Positions 1 to 12,768 of a DNA stretch of 64,000 bases are shown here, piece after piece. Both the position numbers and the translations under genes were made by a program. This stretch comes from Prosopocoilus inquinatus (Eukaryota > Arthropoda > Insecta > Coleoptera > Lucanidae): contig CM069873.1 of the NCBI GenBank assembly GCA_036172665.1, positions 31,550,001-31,614,000 on the forward strand, given 5' to 3'. The notes beneath the pieces are model-generated. The model made no database searches, was not told the origin of the DNA, and saw only the letters and a program-made list of their open reading frames with translations. Position 1 is the first letter of the stretch. Each line of letters begins with the position of its first letter.

Positions 1-1925
1 AGTATAACTGCTTAAAATTGTAAGAAGCCGGAATTCTGTACAGGAAAATTTGTTACTTATCTTACATTAGCAAATCTAAATTAAAATGTAACATTATGTA
101 AATGCCATGCTATGTATCTTAGCGTAAACAAAAAAGACTAATTTACTAATTTGAACCGCGACTTAAAACAATAGAAGTCTTGTTTTTGGTTCAAACAATA
201 AGAAAGCTTTTTTATTATCGTGACTGGTACCGTTCCGAATCCGACGTAAGGGTCGGTAAAGTCTGGGTTTAGGTTTTAGGTTAACGACACCATAATAAAG
301 CGGCCGTAATATACCGGTGAATGACGGCACATAAACCCTGCTAATGTCATTAAGTTCCTACATTTGGTTTCTTAGAAAACGTCACCGTCATCTAAAAATA
401 CGTTAAAACGTTTTCTAAAAGTTTGGAATCCTCTTTGGGTGACCCTTCATTTTCTAAATATGTTAGTAACGTCAAATCGAAATGGACCATTATGAAATAT
501 ATAAAATAAATACACATCGTCGCTTTTTCTTGCTTACTTTATGTCAATGTCATTTTTTAATGCCACATGTTATGACGATTCACCGTCATAACACGGCCGC
601 TATATTACGGTATCGTTGTCCTAGGAAACAGGCTTAAGACAAGAAAATATTCAGCATTGCCAACTGGACAGAAATTTCCCTGTTTTAGGATATGGGAAAT
701 AAGCACTTTTGTTCATTAGAGAATTTTTTTTTATAAAATAGATACGTCGTGCATTTTTAATTGGCTATATTTCAGCAAACACGTATTTCAACCAATCATA
801 AGAGAAAATGGACGTGCAGTTTGACACTTGAATTTAACTTTGAAAATAAGCAGCATTCAGTTCCTTGTGATTTCTTACATATTTTGGGGTTATGTTCATT
901 TGATTTTAAAATATTATTCCTTTAAAAAACTGTTTGTTCACTGTAAAATCAGTTCACTTTAAAATCAGATCAATTTGATTTTGGGTTAAATGGAGAACGG
1001 TATAAAGGGTCTCTAATACTGAAAAGAAAGCAAACATCTGTTGGTGACGAATGAATTTTTCTTTTATAAACTCCGTCGTAAAGGCTGGATTTCATTCATA
1101 AGCTCGAACATCCTAGTTTTCATTACTCTCAAACAGTTGTTAAGGCGACTAGGATAAACTTTCAATTTTCAAAATTAACAGCAATAAAGCGTGCAACACA
1201 CAAATTAAAATCTCAAAATTTGTCAATTTTATTATCTAAAAAAGGCGGAACATTTCAACGCATTATAACATCTATAATCTATCATTTATATCAACCGTCT
1301 ATAATCCTTGCTAAACACATCCAACGAAGAATTCTTGTAAAACTAATTACTATATCAAGGCGCTTCTTCAAATAATGCAAACGCAAGTGCAAATTAAAAC
1401 GCCGCTTAAGAACGGGAACTGGCAAGCCGCCTCTGTTGTCTTCTTGAGATGGCAGGGAAGATTCGGGTTTACTTATTCCAACAGGAGTGCGGTTATTTTC
1501 CATATGATTTCTAAAAGCCTTTATGCCTCGCTCCGTGAGCTTCAAACGTAGTCAGAAACAAAAGCACGCCGATACGCTTTCAAAGCACACTGCAACGCAA
1601 TCCGTTCTCAATTACTGCTCTCAGAATCACTACTTACTGCAGGAGATCCGCCTCATCATACCGCCTGTAAGTATTAATTAATTATCTTGTTTATAACATC
1701 AAAAAGCAACATTGGTAAATAAAGTGTTTAAATAACTTATCAGTCATTCGGACACGATGCCTGCTTCTACTTTAATGTGTTGGGGAAAGTTAAATATGTA
1801 TTGAAGTTTTCCGTATTTCATTTTCTAAACGTATTGCTTAATTTAATCACATGTTATGTACTAATTGGTTTGATACGTCGTAGGTCAGAGAGGATACGAG
1901 ATTAAATGAAGACCCTATTATAATA
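1..1925. other. Non-coding stretch, no gene recognised
   Basis: No open frame here resembles a known protein. The longest one on the minus strand (about 1,291-1,503 from its first ATG) encodes a basic peptide with no domain I recognise. The only structure seen is the imperfect inverted repeat near 290-620, listed separately. Confidence 0.5.
285..640. repeat. Imperfect inverted repeat (possible fold-back element)
   Basis: The stretch around 288-335 (containing AAGCGGCCGTAATATA) is similar to the reverse complement of about 575-625 (containing ACGGCCGCTATATTACGG). Inside the right arm a perfect 10-bp hairpin is formed by TGTTATGACG at 568-577 and its complement at 584-593. The arms contain mismatches and I see no clear target-site duplication, so this may be an old MITE or fold-back element. 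Confidence 0.35.
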
Positions 1926-2308
1926 CTGGGTGATTCAAAATAAGTGTCCGACCCGCCAACCACAGATAGTACACAGAAAAAGAAAACAAAAAGTCTATAT
2001 ACCTAGAGGGTCTAATATACATAGTTTTGGAGATAAAATGCATGAAGATTCAGATAAAAATTGGTTTATGGGCAGTAGTACAGCTGTATTGCGTCACAAG
2101 AGTAATGAACTCGCTTCAAATAGAACGATACACTAGCGTTTACCTTGAAATGAAACTGTAAAACGTTTTATTTATGCTTTCCATTTTGGATTCAAAAGAA
2201 GGTTGATTTTGAAATGTCTCTGATAGATTTATTTGTTGCAGTTACGCACTTGCATGACCTTTGTGAATACGGTCCCAACGGGTTTGATGCTTATTCTAAA
2301 TCACACTG
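1926..2308 (+). mobile_element. MITE with TA target duplication, copy 1 (family shared with 54,537-54,931)
   Basis: The ends CTGGGTGATTCAAAATAAGT and, read inward from the right, CAGTGTGATTTAGAATAAGC are inverted repeats of about 30 bp. They are flanked by TA at 1,924-1,925 and 2,309-2,310, which is the Tc1/mariner target site. The internal sequence matches the element at 54,537-54,931 for most of its length. No transposase is encoded, so it is a non-autonomous derivative. Confidence 0.7.
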
Positions 2309-3225
2309 TACAATGTGTGAAATGGAAAAAGTAGAAGATAGTTCGGGAAACTAGAAAAAACTCGAAGTGAAAACCCCATCACGAACCAAAATAAATGTCT
2401 AACGTTTATGCATACTCTAAGAACACGGTAATATAGGAAGGCAAGTATTTGAATCCGGACCTTTACGTGTAAAATAGAAGAAGTTTGCCCTTAAATATGT
2501 GCCGCAATATAGAGCTCCTTTAGATCCCCACGGATACGCCGTGTTATAACGATTTAACTGTCGCCGTTATATGCATGTAGTTATAATATAGTAGATAGGA
2601 TTCTAAATATAATGTACGAGTTCGCGATGCTTGCTTGCATTCCAAATTGCTCAACTAAAATAACAGTAAAATAGAGGTGGAAGAGAGGTACACGCGAAAA
2701 CTTTTTTAATTCCGTTTCATTGACGCCGACGAAATTTTTGTAATTTGACACGACTCTACATTCATTACGACTTTTTACATAATGTACAATTTTACGATTA
2801 TTGGTGTTAGACATTGAACACCCAGTAGAAATACTTGCACTACCTTCTAAACGTATTAAAGTGACAAAATTAAGTTGTGGTCTTAAAAACTAGAAGGCTC
2901 ACAAAAATATCACAAAATTGCACATTTGAGTTCTTATACCTAGTGTTACTACTATAAAATTGTTGATATTTCATGCAGTTGCTTCACAGAGTTATCAAAT
3001 TCATAAATGTCAACAGGATCGTAAAACTTCCCCGAACCATCCGCGTCCATTCTAATAAAACGTCACGTTGACAGTGAATGTCACAATGACAGACGTCAAG
3101 AAACGTTGTAATAACAACTGGGTCACTGAAATGTTCTTTGTCTCAACGCAAATTTACTATTGAAAGCTTCAGTGCTACGACTCTTGCACTGTACAAAATA
3201 TGGTACACGTACTAATTGAGTTAAT
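2309..3225. other. Non-coding stretch, nothing recognised
   Basis: There is a 77-codon open frame on the minus strand (2,581-2,814) with no recognisable domain. I see no splice context, repeat partner or RNA gene. Confidence 0.4.
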
Positions 3226-3839
3226 GTAAGAATTCAGATTCTTATCATTATTTTTTGTGCAATACAGTACACTTTATTTAATTAAGATGCTTTACTAAAA
3301 TAGAAATCAAGTCGAAGTATGATTCATTTGAATTAGAAGTCATTTCGAAGTATGATTCAGATGAAAATACAAAATTAGCTCGGAATGTATCAAGAAATGG
3401 GATCATACTAGAGTATCATGTTAAAAAAAGAACAAGCTTACATTGCCCTGCTTTGCAGAACGTGACTCATGACGCATTGGAAAGCTCAATGTGTTGCCGA
3501 AGTGCAACTTTCAGTGCCAGGAATTTCCAAGAAGTTCCCCGCCTAGCTTTAACTGACTACTCTACCCTCGATCTCGTAATAAATAGGACAAGAGAAGAAG
3601 TTCGGGGACAGTTCCGCATAGGAAATTATTGCTTTTCCATGCGTCTTAATTTTCTTTGTTATAAAGTTTTCTTTCAAAATTCAAAATTATCAGTTAACTT
3701 TCCTAATTTAATTTAAATAAAGTGTACCTAGAAGTATCCACATTCAGCGAAGGTGAGTTTAAGTAAAATAGATTCACTATTTCTTAAAATTCAGTCTCTA
3801 ACAAATTTTATAGAAGTGCATTGATTTGTGTTGAACTTC
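3226..3839 (+). repeat. Dispersed repeat A, copy 1 (partner at 10,976-11,533)
   Basis: About 0.6 kb aligns in the same orientation with 10,976-11,533. Shared blocks include a start containing GATTCTTATCATTATTTTTT, the block GTAATAAATAGGACAAGAGA, and CACATTCAGCGAAGGTGAGT near the end. The open frames in the two copies (3,453-3,716 and 11,153-11,356) are not preserved in length or frame, so it behaves as a non-coding mobile repeat rather than a gene. No terminal inverted repeats were found. Confidence 0.6.
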
Positions 3840-4204
3840 CCTTCTCTCTTTCATATTAGATAGATTCAATTTTGTGGTAACCTGTTTTAAAGGATTAATT
3901 AATTTAATTTATAGTTTTTTTTTTTTTGTTTTGGTAAACTGCGAAATTTTAAGGCCGCGATGGTATATCATTTTAACGGCTTGTACCAAGCGATGGAACT
4001 GATGCCATCAAGTGGGCTTATTGATGAATTGAAGAACTACCAGAAGCGACATTCGGCTTCCCGAGCGGAACCGATTTTGTGCAGGTTTTCGTAAATCTGC
4101 TGCCAACCTTAAAACTTTTTATGTGATTAATGTCATTGCATTATTCAATTTGTGTACGGTTTGTAAAGTTTATAAATTTGTTCATTTATATTGCTGTAAC
4201 TTCT

Positions 4205-4639
4205 GGGTTGCGTTCAGATTTCTAAGGTAGAGTGCAAACTCCGCGTACAATCGTGTCTATCTCACTCACGATTATTGACATATGTTGCGTCTCTTTCATT
4301 CGTTTCAAGAAGTCTTGTGTTTGCCTCACTGCCTTGGCAACTAGCAAACTTTCACGTTCTATTCAAGTAGTCCGAAGTAACCACAAATGCTTTATTAAAT
4401 TTTTATAAACGTCTACAAAACTGTTTTATGCTTTATTAAATTCTTATTAAAGAGTTTATAAAGCGTCTTTGGTTACTTGGGAGTGGGATGAGAAAAATTC
4501 GTCTGTTGCCATGGCAATGATGTAAACACAAAACCTCTTTGAACAGATGAACGAGACCCAAGATGTCAATAATCGTGAACGAGAAAGGTACAATTAGACG
4601 CCCAGGTTGGTTTCCAACTTATAAATGTGAACGCAACCC
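4205..4639. mobile_element. Non-autonomous TIR element with TCT direct repeats
   Basis: The left end GGGTTGCGTTCAGATTTCTA and the inward-read right end GGGTTGCGTTCACATTTATA are inverted repeats, flanked by TCT at 4,202-4,204 and 4,640-4,642. The subterminal parts are also inverted, with CACGATTATTGACAT on both sides. It is about 435 bp with no coding capacity. A further copy of one end (GGGTTGCGTTCAATGTTGCC) lies near 5,391. Confidence 0.6.
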
Positions 4640-5033
4640 TCTCTGGTTCCCAAAATATCAAAGATTCAGATTCAAGTGTCAGTTCTGCTATTCGAGAAAA
4701 TCTTTAGTAAAATAACGGAGTGGCTGACATCTAGCGGATGTTTTGTGAAGGGGCCTATAATAAGGAAAACATTGGTATTACGTTTGGTTAACCTAAAAAA
4801 AACCAGTAAAAAATATGAAATTGAAATGTTTGTTTGTGAGTTTTGACTTTTTCGTACTTTTGGAATAACGTACTATGCCCGCTAAAAAAATCTCGGACAA
4901 CTCTCTGAATGCATTTTTGAGTTATTTTATTAGTTTGAATACAGCTTTAAGTCATTCGCCTTGCTATTTAGAGCTTGTTTCTGTGGTGATGTAAAAACAC
5001 GTCGCATATTTACAATGCATAGTATATATAAGT

Positions 5034-5258
5034 TGCTTTCTGTCGCTCACAAAATCGTGATCCAAACGTGTTTGAATTCAAAAACAGACATTCTTTTCTA
5101 TGAATCTCTCTATTTTTAAAACTTGTTTGGATTAAATTATGTTTATTACAAATGAACTGTCAATCAAAAATTCAAGTCAGGTGTTTTGTGGCAACAACTA
5201 CGAAATTCATGTCCAAACTATTGGAAACACTATTCAAACTTTTAAGCGAAAGAAAGCA
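5034..5258 (+). mobile_element. MITE family 'TGCTTTCTTTCGCT', copy 1
   Basis: It is bounded by inverted ends TGCTTTCTGTCGCTC and TGCTTTCTTTCGCTT (read inward). About 220 bp of the same sequence occurs inverted at 34,976-35,195. A third, interrupted copy spans 19,594-20,684. The internal part carries CAAATGAACTGTCAATCAAA. It has no coding capacity. Confidence 0.65.
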
Positions 5259-5739
5259 CCCGTAATAATAAAAGTAGCAAAAGCATTGATAGATCTAATA
5301 TAATAAATTGCGCTAAATAACATTAATGACAACTATTTAGTTTCCTTATTAAAGGCGCCATCTCTTGGATTTTTGCGAATTCTGTGTCTGGGTTGCGTTC
5401 AATGTTGCCTACTTAGGAAAAAAGTCATTAAATCTAGGGAAAATTTCAAATAATAGGGAAAAAGGTAATAGCTGCAAAAATTCATTAAAAATTAAGGAAT
5501 TTTTCAACTTTTTAGTAGAAATCTTTCGAAAGTATTTTTTGTTTTGCAATTTTCTTTTCTTAATGTTGGTGATTTTGTCAAACCAGAACTTAGTAAAGTT
5601 CACGCTAATTCGTTCCATTGCTTTTGATCAGTGTTGCCGTATGGTTATGAGTAAACACGATTATTTTTTAATATTTTTTTTATCTGTGGTGTTTTGCCCA
5701 ACGGTGTCCTAAGTCATAGATTTGTCAAGACCTCAGAAG

Positions 5740-5913
5740 CGGGGGTGTATTTTTGTGAGTGTAGTGTTTCATGGCTTTGTTACTTCCAAGCCTCCTCGCC
5801 GTTGAAGGGGAAGCCATGTCGAATTTTCTCCCCAACACTGAAGAGTACCTGAAATGCGAACCCACGACCTTACGATTGCAAGGCCGGTCCGTTACCACTG
5901 GACCGTTCAGGCG
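5740..5913 (-). repeat. tRNA-derived SINE head
   Basis: Read on the minus strand from 5,913, the sequence starts like a tRNA. A six-base acceptor arm (CCTGAA pairing with TTCAGG), a D arm with an A box (GGTCCAGTGGTAACGGACC), an anticodon-like arm around TTGCAATCG and a B-box-like GTGGGTTCGCATTT follow in order. The T arm cannot pair properly, so this is not a working tRNA. An unrelated body follows toward 5,740. This is the architecture of a tRNA-derived SINE with an internal pol III promoter. The 3' limit is uncertain. Confidence 0.55.
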
Positions 5914-6689
5914 TTTCAGATATTTTGGATTTTGAATGAAAATGAAATCAGATTTAAAATTATATTAACATATATTCAAAATGAAATTCACAAATTAAAA
6001 AAAAAAGAAAAGGGGAAACAAAAAATAATCGCTACATTTTCGAGAATACAAACGAAGTGGAAAAATTAAGATTTAAAATAAAAAAAATAAATAAATAATA
6101 ACGACCATTCAAGACTGATTATTGTAATAATTTGGACCTCACAAAAACGAACAAACAAAATCAAATCACTATCATTAGCTTAATTAAGAAATGAAAATTT
6201 CTGAAGAAAGCAGGAAAGAACTAATGACGAATGTAATCATTCGCGAACGAGGAAGAAATGCAAAAAGTTTATGATTATTTAAATCAGAAAGGAAAGGAAA
6301 AAAACAAATTACGATCGTAATTATTACTAAAGCTAACCAGGAGATATACAAAAAAAGCAAATTATTAATTCGAGACAGCTGCGAGGTAGTGTTCTTTCAA
6401 ATAATAACCACAAAAACGACAAAATAATCAGAAAATGACAGAAATAGTTGAAGGTGGAAACAAGTGACGATCGCAGCAAAAAATTCAAAAAGGGTCGGGA
6501 ATGTTTGAAGATGAATTTCAAACTAACTTAAAAACAATAATCTATTGACAAATGACGATCGCGTTACGTTCGAAAGACAATATTGCAAACAAATTTTGAA
6601 AAATCTAACCAAGGCGCTACCATCTTTCTGTATTCTTTTTCTTATTATTCATAGTCAATATACCATTTTTTGTTTTGAAGAAAGATACA
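5914..6689. other. A-rich low-complexity stretch, no gene
   Basis: The plus strand is strongly A-rich with AAATAAA-like words, resembling the longer tract at 51,660-52,720. The open frames here are by-products of the biased composition. Confidence 0.45.
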
Positions 6690-6936
6690 GTTGCGAACTT
6701 TGAAAGCTGGTACATTTTGACAAATACAATATTTTGGCGATGTAAGCTGGTCCTAAACCTGAAGTTTCTAAGCGACACTCAAATCACTCTAAATCTTGTT
6801 ATGGATTTGTCAAATTTGACACTGACATCAAAATGATAGGCGAAGGTTTGATTTACACATTACGAAATTACGAATTACGAAATTTTGACATTGATGTCAA
6901 TTTTCAGTGTACCCGTTTTCAAGGACCGCAATTGTA
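6690..6936 (+). repeat. Dispersed repeat B, copy 1 (partner at 13,670-13,890)
   Basis: It aligns in the same orientation with 13,670-13,890. Shared words are TACATTTTGACAAATACAAT, CTGAAGTTTCTA/TTGAAGTTTCTA, GGCGAAGGTTT/GACGAAGGTTT, ATGTCAATT and a final GGACC(G/A)CA. The copies are clearly diverged, and the open frame over the second copy is not conserved in the first. Confidence 0.5.
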
Positions 6937-7230
6937 CGAACTTCGACATTTGATGAGTTAGGAACATTGCTTCTGATTGCTGCAAAGTGAATCGAAGTGC
7001 AAGGTGAGCTTGTTTTAAATTTTTCTCTCTCGTCTGTTTCAACAGTTAATTGTAGAAAACTTTTATAAATTTACTTACGTTTATTAATAAATAGAAGTTT
7101 ATTGTTTGTATTGTAGCAATATTTTTAACTTTAACATCCTCCAATTTGAATTTCCCTGATTAATTTAGGGAATTCTATAGAAACACTGTACGCCAAAAAA
7201 GGATTTTTTGATCGAGTTAATTGGCAACAC

Positions 7231-7907
7231 TGGTTGCGTTTAGACCAAAGTAAACACATCAATCAGTAGGGACAGCTTGGGCTTTTCGCTCTTACCGTTT
7301 CTGAGAGCGCATGTGCGAAGTGAGCGGGCATTCATCAAGCGGCCGAGCGCGGCGCAACGGTCAATGGTTGATGGCCTCGTTCAGGTAACCACAGGAGCTG
7401 AGTTACTAATTCAACATAGCTATTGAACAGACATGCTTTTGGAGTGCCAAGCTTCAGCAGCTAGTATTCTCACATTAACCCTTTAAGAACACGAGTTGTT
7501 AACTTTCAATATGCTGAGTCTGCATCAGGGTCTGCATTCAGGCTCGGTGATTACCTGAACATGGCCAAAAAACGGACGTTCCGCCAGAATTCCGGCACAC
7601 ATTCAATATGGCTGTCAATTACCGATCAGCTGTTTTGGTGGATAAGTAACTATTAGATTATCTTATCGAATTTCATCATGTTTCGACTATTTTGAGCTCA
7701 CTTGTAATTTTTGTAATAAAACAAGCTTTTGTTTTTTAAAGTAAGAAGTATATCTTAGGAAATAAAGAAGTTTTTCAAGTAGCGACATCTGGTAGCATTA
7801 GAATGACTGCCCGCCAACATAGGTTCGAAAAATTGTAGTATGAACTTCAAAGGTGCCGACAAAAGCTCTCCCTACTGATTGATGTCTATACTGTGTTTAG
7901 ACTTAAA
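7231..7907. mobile_element. Non-autonomous element with ~45-bp imperfect terminal inverted repeats
   Basis: The left end at about 7,231-7,275 and the right end at about 7,861-7,907 share, read inward, a (T/C)(C/T)TAAAC-type start and the block CATCAATCAGTAGGGA. The interior (677 bp overall) has no coding capacity and is locally GC-rich around 7,310-7,380. No clear target duplication was found. Confidence 0.5.
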
Positions 7908-9288
7908 GAGCGTTAACGTGCAGACAAGAATGTCAACAATTCTTCCTGTATCGATTGAATACTATACTCTATTTTTTATTGAGAGGCGGAAACTTACAGA
8001 TTGTTATAACGTATATAACACAACTAGCAAACGACAAAAAAATTTAAAGTAGGCCCCGGTCGTTGCTAACTAGTTACTGTTATAATTTAATTTAATAAAA
8101 TAAAGAAAATAACACAAATAACTGATAAACAGAAGAACCACATTCATTTACAACTTCACGTTTTCCGCCAATCCAAATAAAATAGGCTATAGACTCATAG
8201 TCATTGATGGAATTTAGTATTTCCCTTGTCCTTCAATGAGCGAAAGACATCAAGAAATTTCCAAATACAATCGCGAGCAATAAATTTTGGTTGTCACTAT
8301 CAAATAAAATGTCAATTTCAATTCCGTAAACTAGAAATTTTCATATTTATAAATTTGGTGTGTTTTGCCAAAAAAAGGTCGAAAATAAATTCAATTTTTA
8401 AGAAATTACTACTAGTATTCAAAATTAACACGTCAATCTTTTTAATTTTAATCAAATACGAGTCAAGTTAAATCTTTGATAATCAATGATGACCAAAATT
8501 TATAACACGTGGACGATATGGATTTATTATTAAAAAAAACTGTAATGCAATTATTTTTAAGAAACCATAAATTTTGGCAAAATACCAAATCGAATCTGTA
8601 GGTAAAAGATAAGTAACCTGCTCTATGTTACAGGACATTTTCCGTATTACTTGCAAGAAAGTTCGTATGTATAGTCATGATTATAAATAATGCCTCCTTA
8701 ATAATATTTTTAAAGAGAGATCTGAAATTTATTTCACGTTTTTATTTTGTGTTTCTTTACCTACACGCTCTTTTTCTGTCTGACTACCTATTAGACCGAT
8801 CAGAATTTTGCATAGGAGACATGAGTAAAAAGTATAACTATACATACCTATGTACATGTAAAGTAGTAAAGAACATTAGATTAAAAACTTATAACCTTAG
8901 CATCAAAGATCGTGTACAAGTCTTTCTAATCACATTCGGTTCCATTGTGTGAGTCAGTGTCATCGCCATTATTGATAATTTCATATTCACTTAATAGCTG
9001 GCGTATAACAATGCAAGTTGGCAAGTTGTTTAATCTTGCAAAGTTGGTACCAGCATAGTTAGTGATGCAGTTATGAGATTGCTTCCTACAAATACATGGT
9101 GAACCTTTACCGTACGCTGATTTGAATTTCAATGGGGAATTGTGTTACGCCTTCACCTAACTTCGGCATTCGCATAGTTTAACGCCTAAATTAGTTTTAT
9201 TCTTGGATTCCCCTGACAAACTCAATTCTCCACTTCTACTCCGATGCATTCTATGAAAGAAAAAAAGTTTTTGCATTTTCATTAATCA
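7908..9288. other. Non-coding stretch, nothing recognised
   Basis: It is AT-rich with short, unrelated open frames. I found no domain, tRNA or repeat ends. Confidence 0.4.
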
Positions 9289-9530
9289 ATCAATCATAAA
9301 TTTTACGATGGTCAATTAATTTATTTAAACGTTGTACACCATTCAAAGCAAAATTAAAAAAAAATATAAATCGAATATATTATGTTCCTATCGGAAAACG
9401 TGATTGTAATTTTCATTTATCAATAATTTTCCAAATATAAATTTTACGATGATAAATAATTTATTTAAACGTATGCCTTTCAAAATAAAATTAAAAAAAG
9501 TTTGGAATATATTTACCCATTGGAAAACGT
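9289..9530 (+). repeat. Two-copy tandem duplication of ~125 bp
   Basis: Two adjacent units share ATAAATTTTACGATG, AATTTATTTAAACGT, AAAATTAAAAAAA and (A/T)(T/G)GGAAAACGTG in the same order. The first runs from about 9,289 to 9,405 and the second from about 9,416 to 9,530. They differ by small indels, so this is an old local duplication. Confidence 0.6.
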
Positions 9531-10975
9531 GTGAGTGAAACGGCCTGAAACATGTGATAGATGTCGGTAAATTATACTATTTATTTGCGGCTTTGTGGAT
9601 ATGCAAATGCACTATCAACTGTAATCCTCTTAAAAGGATTTAAAAGCGCACTAATACAAACAATTTCAAATGCACTGTGGTATCCGTGCGAATTTAAAAC
9701 GTTCTGGTCCTTCGGACATTGCCACAAAATGGGGCTCATTAATTTCCGTCGTTCCATCAGTTCACTTCCTTTAAAAATAACTAAATATAAAAGAAATCAT
9801 AATTTTAAAAAATATTGTGCGAATAAAATTGGATATAACAAAAATAACACAGAACAATTCAATTCTATACATAAAACATTTAAGCAGTTAGTTATTTACT
9901 CAAAAATAACTGAAAGTTTCAGCAAAAAAAAATGAAAACACATTTTCAATAAGATGAACAAAAACGACATTTCTGTTTTAGTTAAATAAATAAAGCACAA
10001 AACAATAACTGAAGAAGTTAAGTTAAAAAAATTGCACAGTCGATTAAGTTGAGTCAACGCCCACTTCATACAGGCCTGATTCATTAGGTGTGAGAATACC
10101 TCTGACTTAAAAATTGTTACATTTGAAATGTGGTCCAGCACAGAAATTCACCGTTTTAAGTTATCTTTCCGTCCTTATTCATAGATTTTTACGACTCAAC
10201 AAACGAAACCTTTGCGTTGCAGTCCCCAGAAACTGGATGATACCCAGAGGTTTGATATTCCTATGCGATGACTTCTACCTATTTTTGAAGACAATGTTGG
10301 TTGAACTATTGGCAACCGACTTAATACTTAGAGGAGCAGGCAATTGCAGTTACGGGTTCGATCTCCATCAGATTTTTTTTTAATTTGTAAGGCAAATTGC
10401 GAGATAAAAAAAGCATCTACTAAGGCGATAGCAGTCGTAGCCAAAAATATTCAACACACTCTCGAATGTATACCTACTGAAACAAATGATACCTAAAATA
10501 ATAATGAAATTACCCAACCTATCAAAATATATTGGCTACAGCCGGGAGTTGCAAATATATTTTCATAAAATTTGAGTGAAATTTAAATTGCAGAACAGTA
10601 CAGAAAAATATCGAGAAATATCTTATAAGATACGGTTTTCGAACAAGTAAAAAGCTAAATTATTAAATATAATTAAAAATAGATTATCGTGAGAGGAAAT
10701 AAAATACTTATTTTTTATCTTTAAACATTTTCGACATCAATTACTAACACAATTACTTTTTTGATAATTAGGATAATTTAGTGATTACTTACTGGGCTCA
10801 CAGCACAATAACGGGGGAAACAATGAGAAACTGAAATAAATCATGGAATTAAGGAAAGGTTCATAATATTATTGAAAAGTCTACACAAAAGTCAATGAAA
10901 TTAGTTGAAAAACTGGAAATTTGACAATTCATGGTCTTTATTATTGTTTGAAAACAGCGATTATTTATTTTCCGT
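9531..10975. other. Non-coding stretch with one tRNA-like fragment
   Basis: There is no gene. A B-box-like GGGTTCGATCTCC followed by a T run lies at about 10,343-10,381. Without a matching A box it is only weak evidence for another SINE or tRNA relic. Confidence 0.35.
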
Positions 10976-11533
10976 GTATAAGAATCCAGATTCTTATCAT
11001 TATTTTTTCTTTTGTGAAATTTAGTACACTTTATTTAATTATGTTATATAAAAATTTAAAATTAAAAACATGCAGCTTATATAGCGAAAGCTTTAGTCAG
11101 CTTGAAATGAGATCATACTAGGGTATTATGTTAAAAAAAGAACAAGTTTGCATTGCACTGCTTTGCTGTACATGAGTCAACGATCACTCATTGGGAATCT
11201 CCATGCGCTATCGAAGTGCAGTGCCTGGGATTTCCAAGAAGTCATCGGTATTGCTTTAACCCTTACGCCACCCTCGAACACGTAATAAATAGGACAAGAG
11301 AAGAAAGTTCGGGAGTAGTTCCGCATATGAAGTTGTTGGTTTTACACGCGTCTTAATTTTATTTTCTTTCAAAATTCAAAATTATTTTCTGTCAGTTAAT
11401 TTTCCTAATTTAATTTAAATAAGGTGTAACTGGAAGTATGCACATTCAGCGAAGGTGAGTTTAGATAAAATTATTGCTTGAAATTTCCATTTCTAAGAAA
11501 TTTTATAAAAGTGCATTGATTTTATTGAACTTC
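10976..11533 (+). repeat. Dispersed repeat A, copy 2
   Basis: Same-strand partner of 3,226-3,839. It keeps the same order of conserved blocks and has several internal deletions relative to copy 1. Confidence 0.6.
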
Positions 11534-12252
11534 GATGCGATGCGCAATTGTTTCTTTCTTTGATGTCACCGCTGCAATCTTGAGTAAAAACACTTCATTT
11601 TTGCTAATTTGAACGATTTCGTAGCTCCAATAATAACGAAGTTAGCAATAGTGCGGCAGTAGCTTTGGTCACCCTGTGTATCTTGTCACACCTTGGAGTT
11701 TCATTTCATTTCATTTGTAGAGTCTCAGAATTCGAAAGCCGTCGTATTTCTATACAGGGTAATTAATTAGACTTTTACAAACTTTGGCAATTGAATTTTA
11801 AAAGGAAAATATTCTATCAACCTAAGTCCGATTTGTTCTTGTCTAGAAGTTATAGTGATCTTATCAATTAGTCAAAAATGCAATATACTTAATGCTCCCG
11901 GGTGTCCTACAGAAAACGTTCCAAGCCATAACTCCTTTATTTATAGACTAATTAAAAAAAAAAAAAAAAAAACAAAAAGGCAAATTAAATGAGACTAAAC
12001 ACACTCTAAAATGTGGTCAATTAATTATTTTTTTTAAGTTATCTTCGTGGTCAAACGACTGTCAACTTTTATTTTTTAAATAGCTTTGTATATTTTTTAT
12101 TGTGTCTGGTAGAGCTACTTTCTCTAAATTCAATGATGTGCAACACTGTAAGTTTTGACCAGCAAATATGGCAGAAAACATTAATGAAAGAATTAAAGTT
12201 AAGTGTGCAATTGTAAGTTGCTACAGGCAAAAAAATGAAAATCGAACTTTTG

Positions 12253-12444
12253 CATTTGGCATTTTGAGTTCCTGAGTAAATTCTAGTCTGAGTTGATGGG
12301 TCGCACCATGGGTCTAGCAAGAGCGCTTTACAGGTTCTTTCATTTGTTTTAATAGCACAACTCGAAAATCAATCAAGATAAACCCGTGGTGCGACCCATC
12401 ATTTCAGGCTAGAATTTACCCAGGAACTCAAGAATGCAACGAAG
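12253..12444. repeat. Inverted repeat, ~60-bp arms
   Basis: The left arm (about 12,253-12,313) and right arm (about 12,385-12,444) are near-complementary. Shared words are GAGTTCCTG(A/G)GTAAATTCTA and GATGGGTCGCACCA. About 70 bp lies between them. A transcript would form a long hairpin. It is most likely a hairpin-type MITE. Confidence 0.6.
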
Positions 12445-12768
12445 AGTGAAATTCCATTCATTTTTTTAAATAAAATTTTGAATTAATTTTCAGACCAAAT
12501 AACCCTTGAACGAAGCCCAATTTTTTAATTTCTCAAGGACAAATCAAAATTAACTTGTTAAATTTTGAATTGCTTTTAAGTTTTCAAAAAGTTAAAAAAG
12601 AGTTTGCAACCGTTATGAATTTGTATTCAATGTTTTGATTGTCATTTTATCAGTAAATGAATGCCTGATTGCCCTTTTTATCAGTAAGTGAATGCCTGCC
12701 TACAAACAATGTGTGAGGTTCCTTTTTAATTTTTGATGACACTTAAAAAAAAAAAAAACAGGCGTCAT

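Noticed and set aside
3453..3716. Open frame of 87 codons, with a similar one at 11,153-11,356
   Set aside because: Both lie in dispersed repeat A. Length, frame and peptide are not conserved between copies, so it is not a gene.
5850..5913. tRNA-like sequence on the minus strand
   Set aside because: The acceptor and D arms pair, but the anticodon loop is 8 bases and the T stem cannot form. It is continuous with a SINE-like body, so it is not a functional tRNA.
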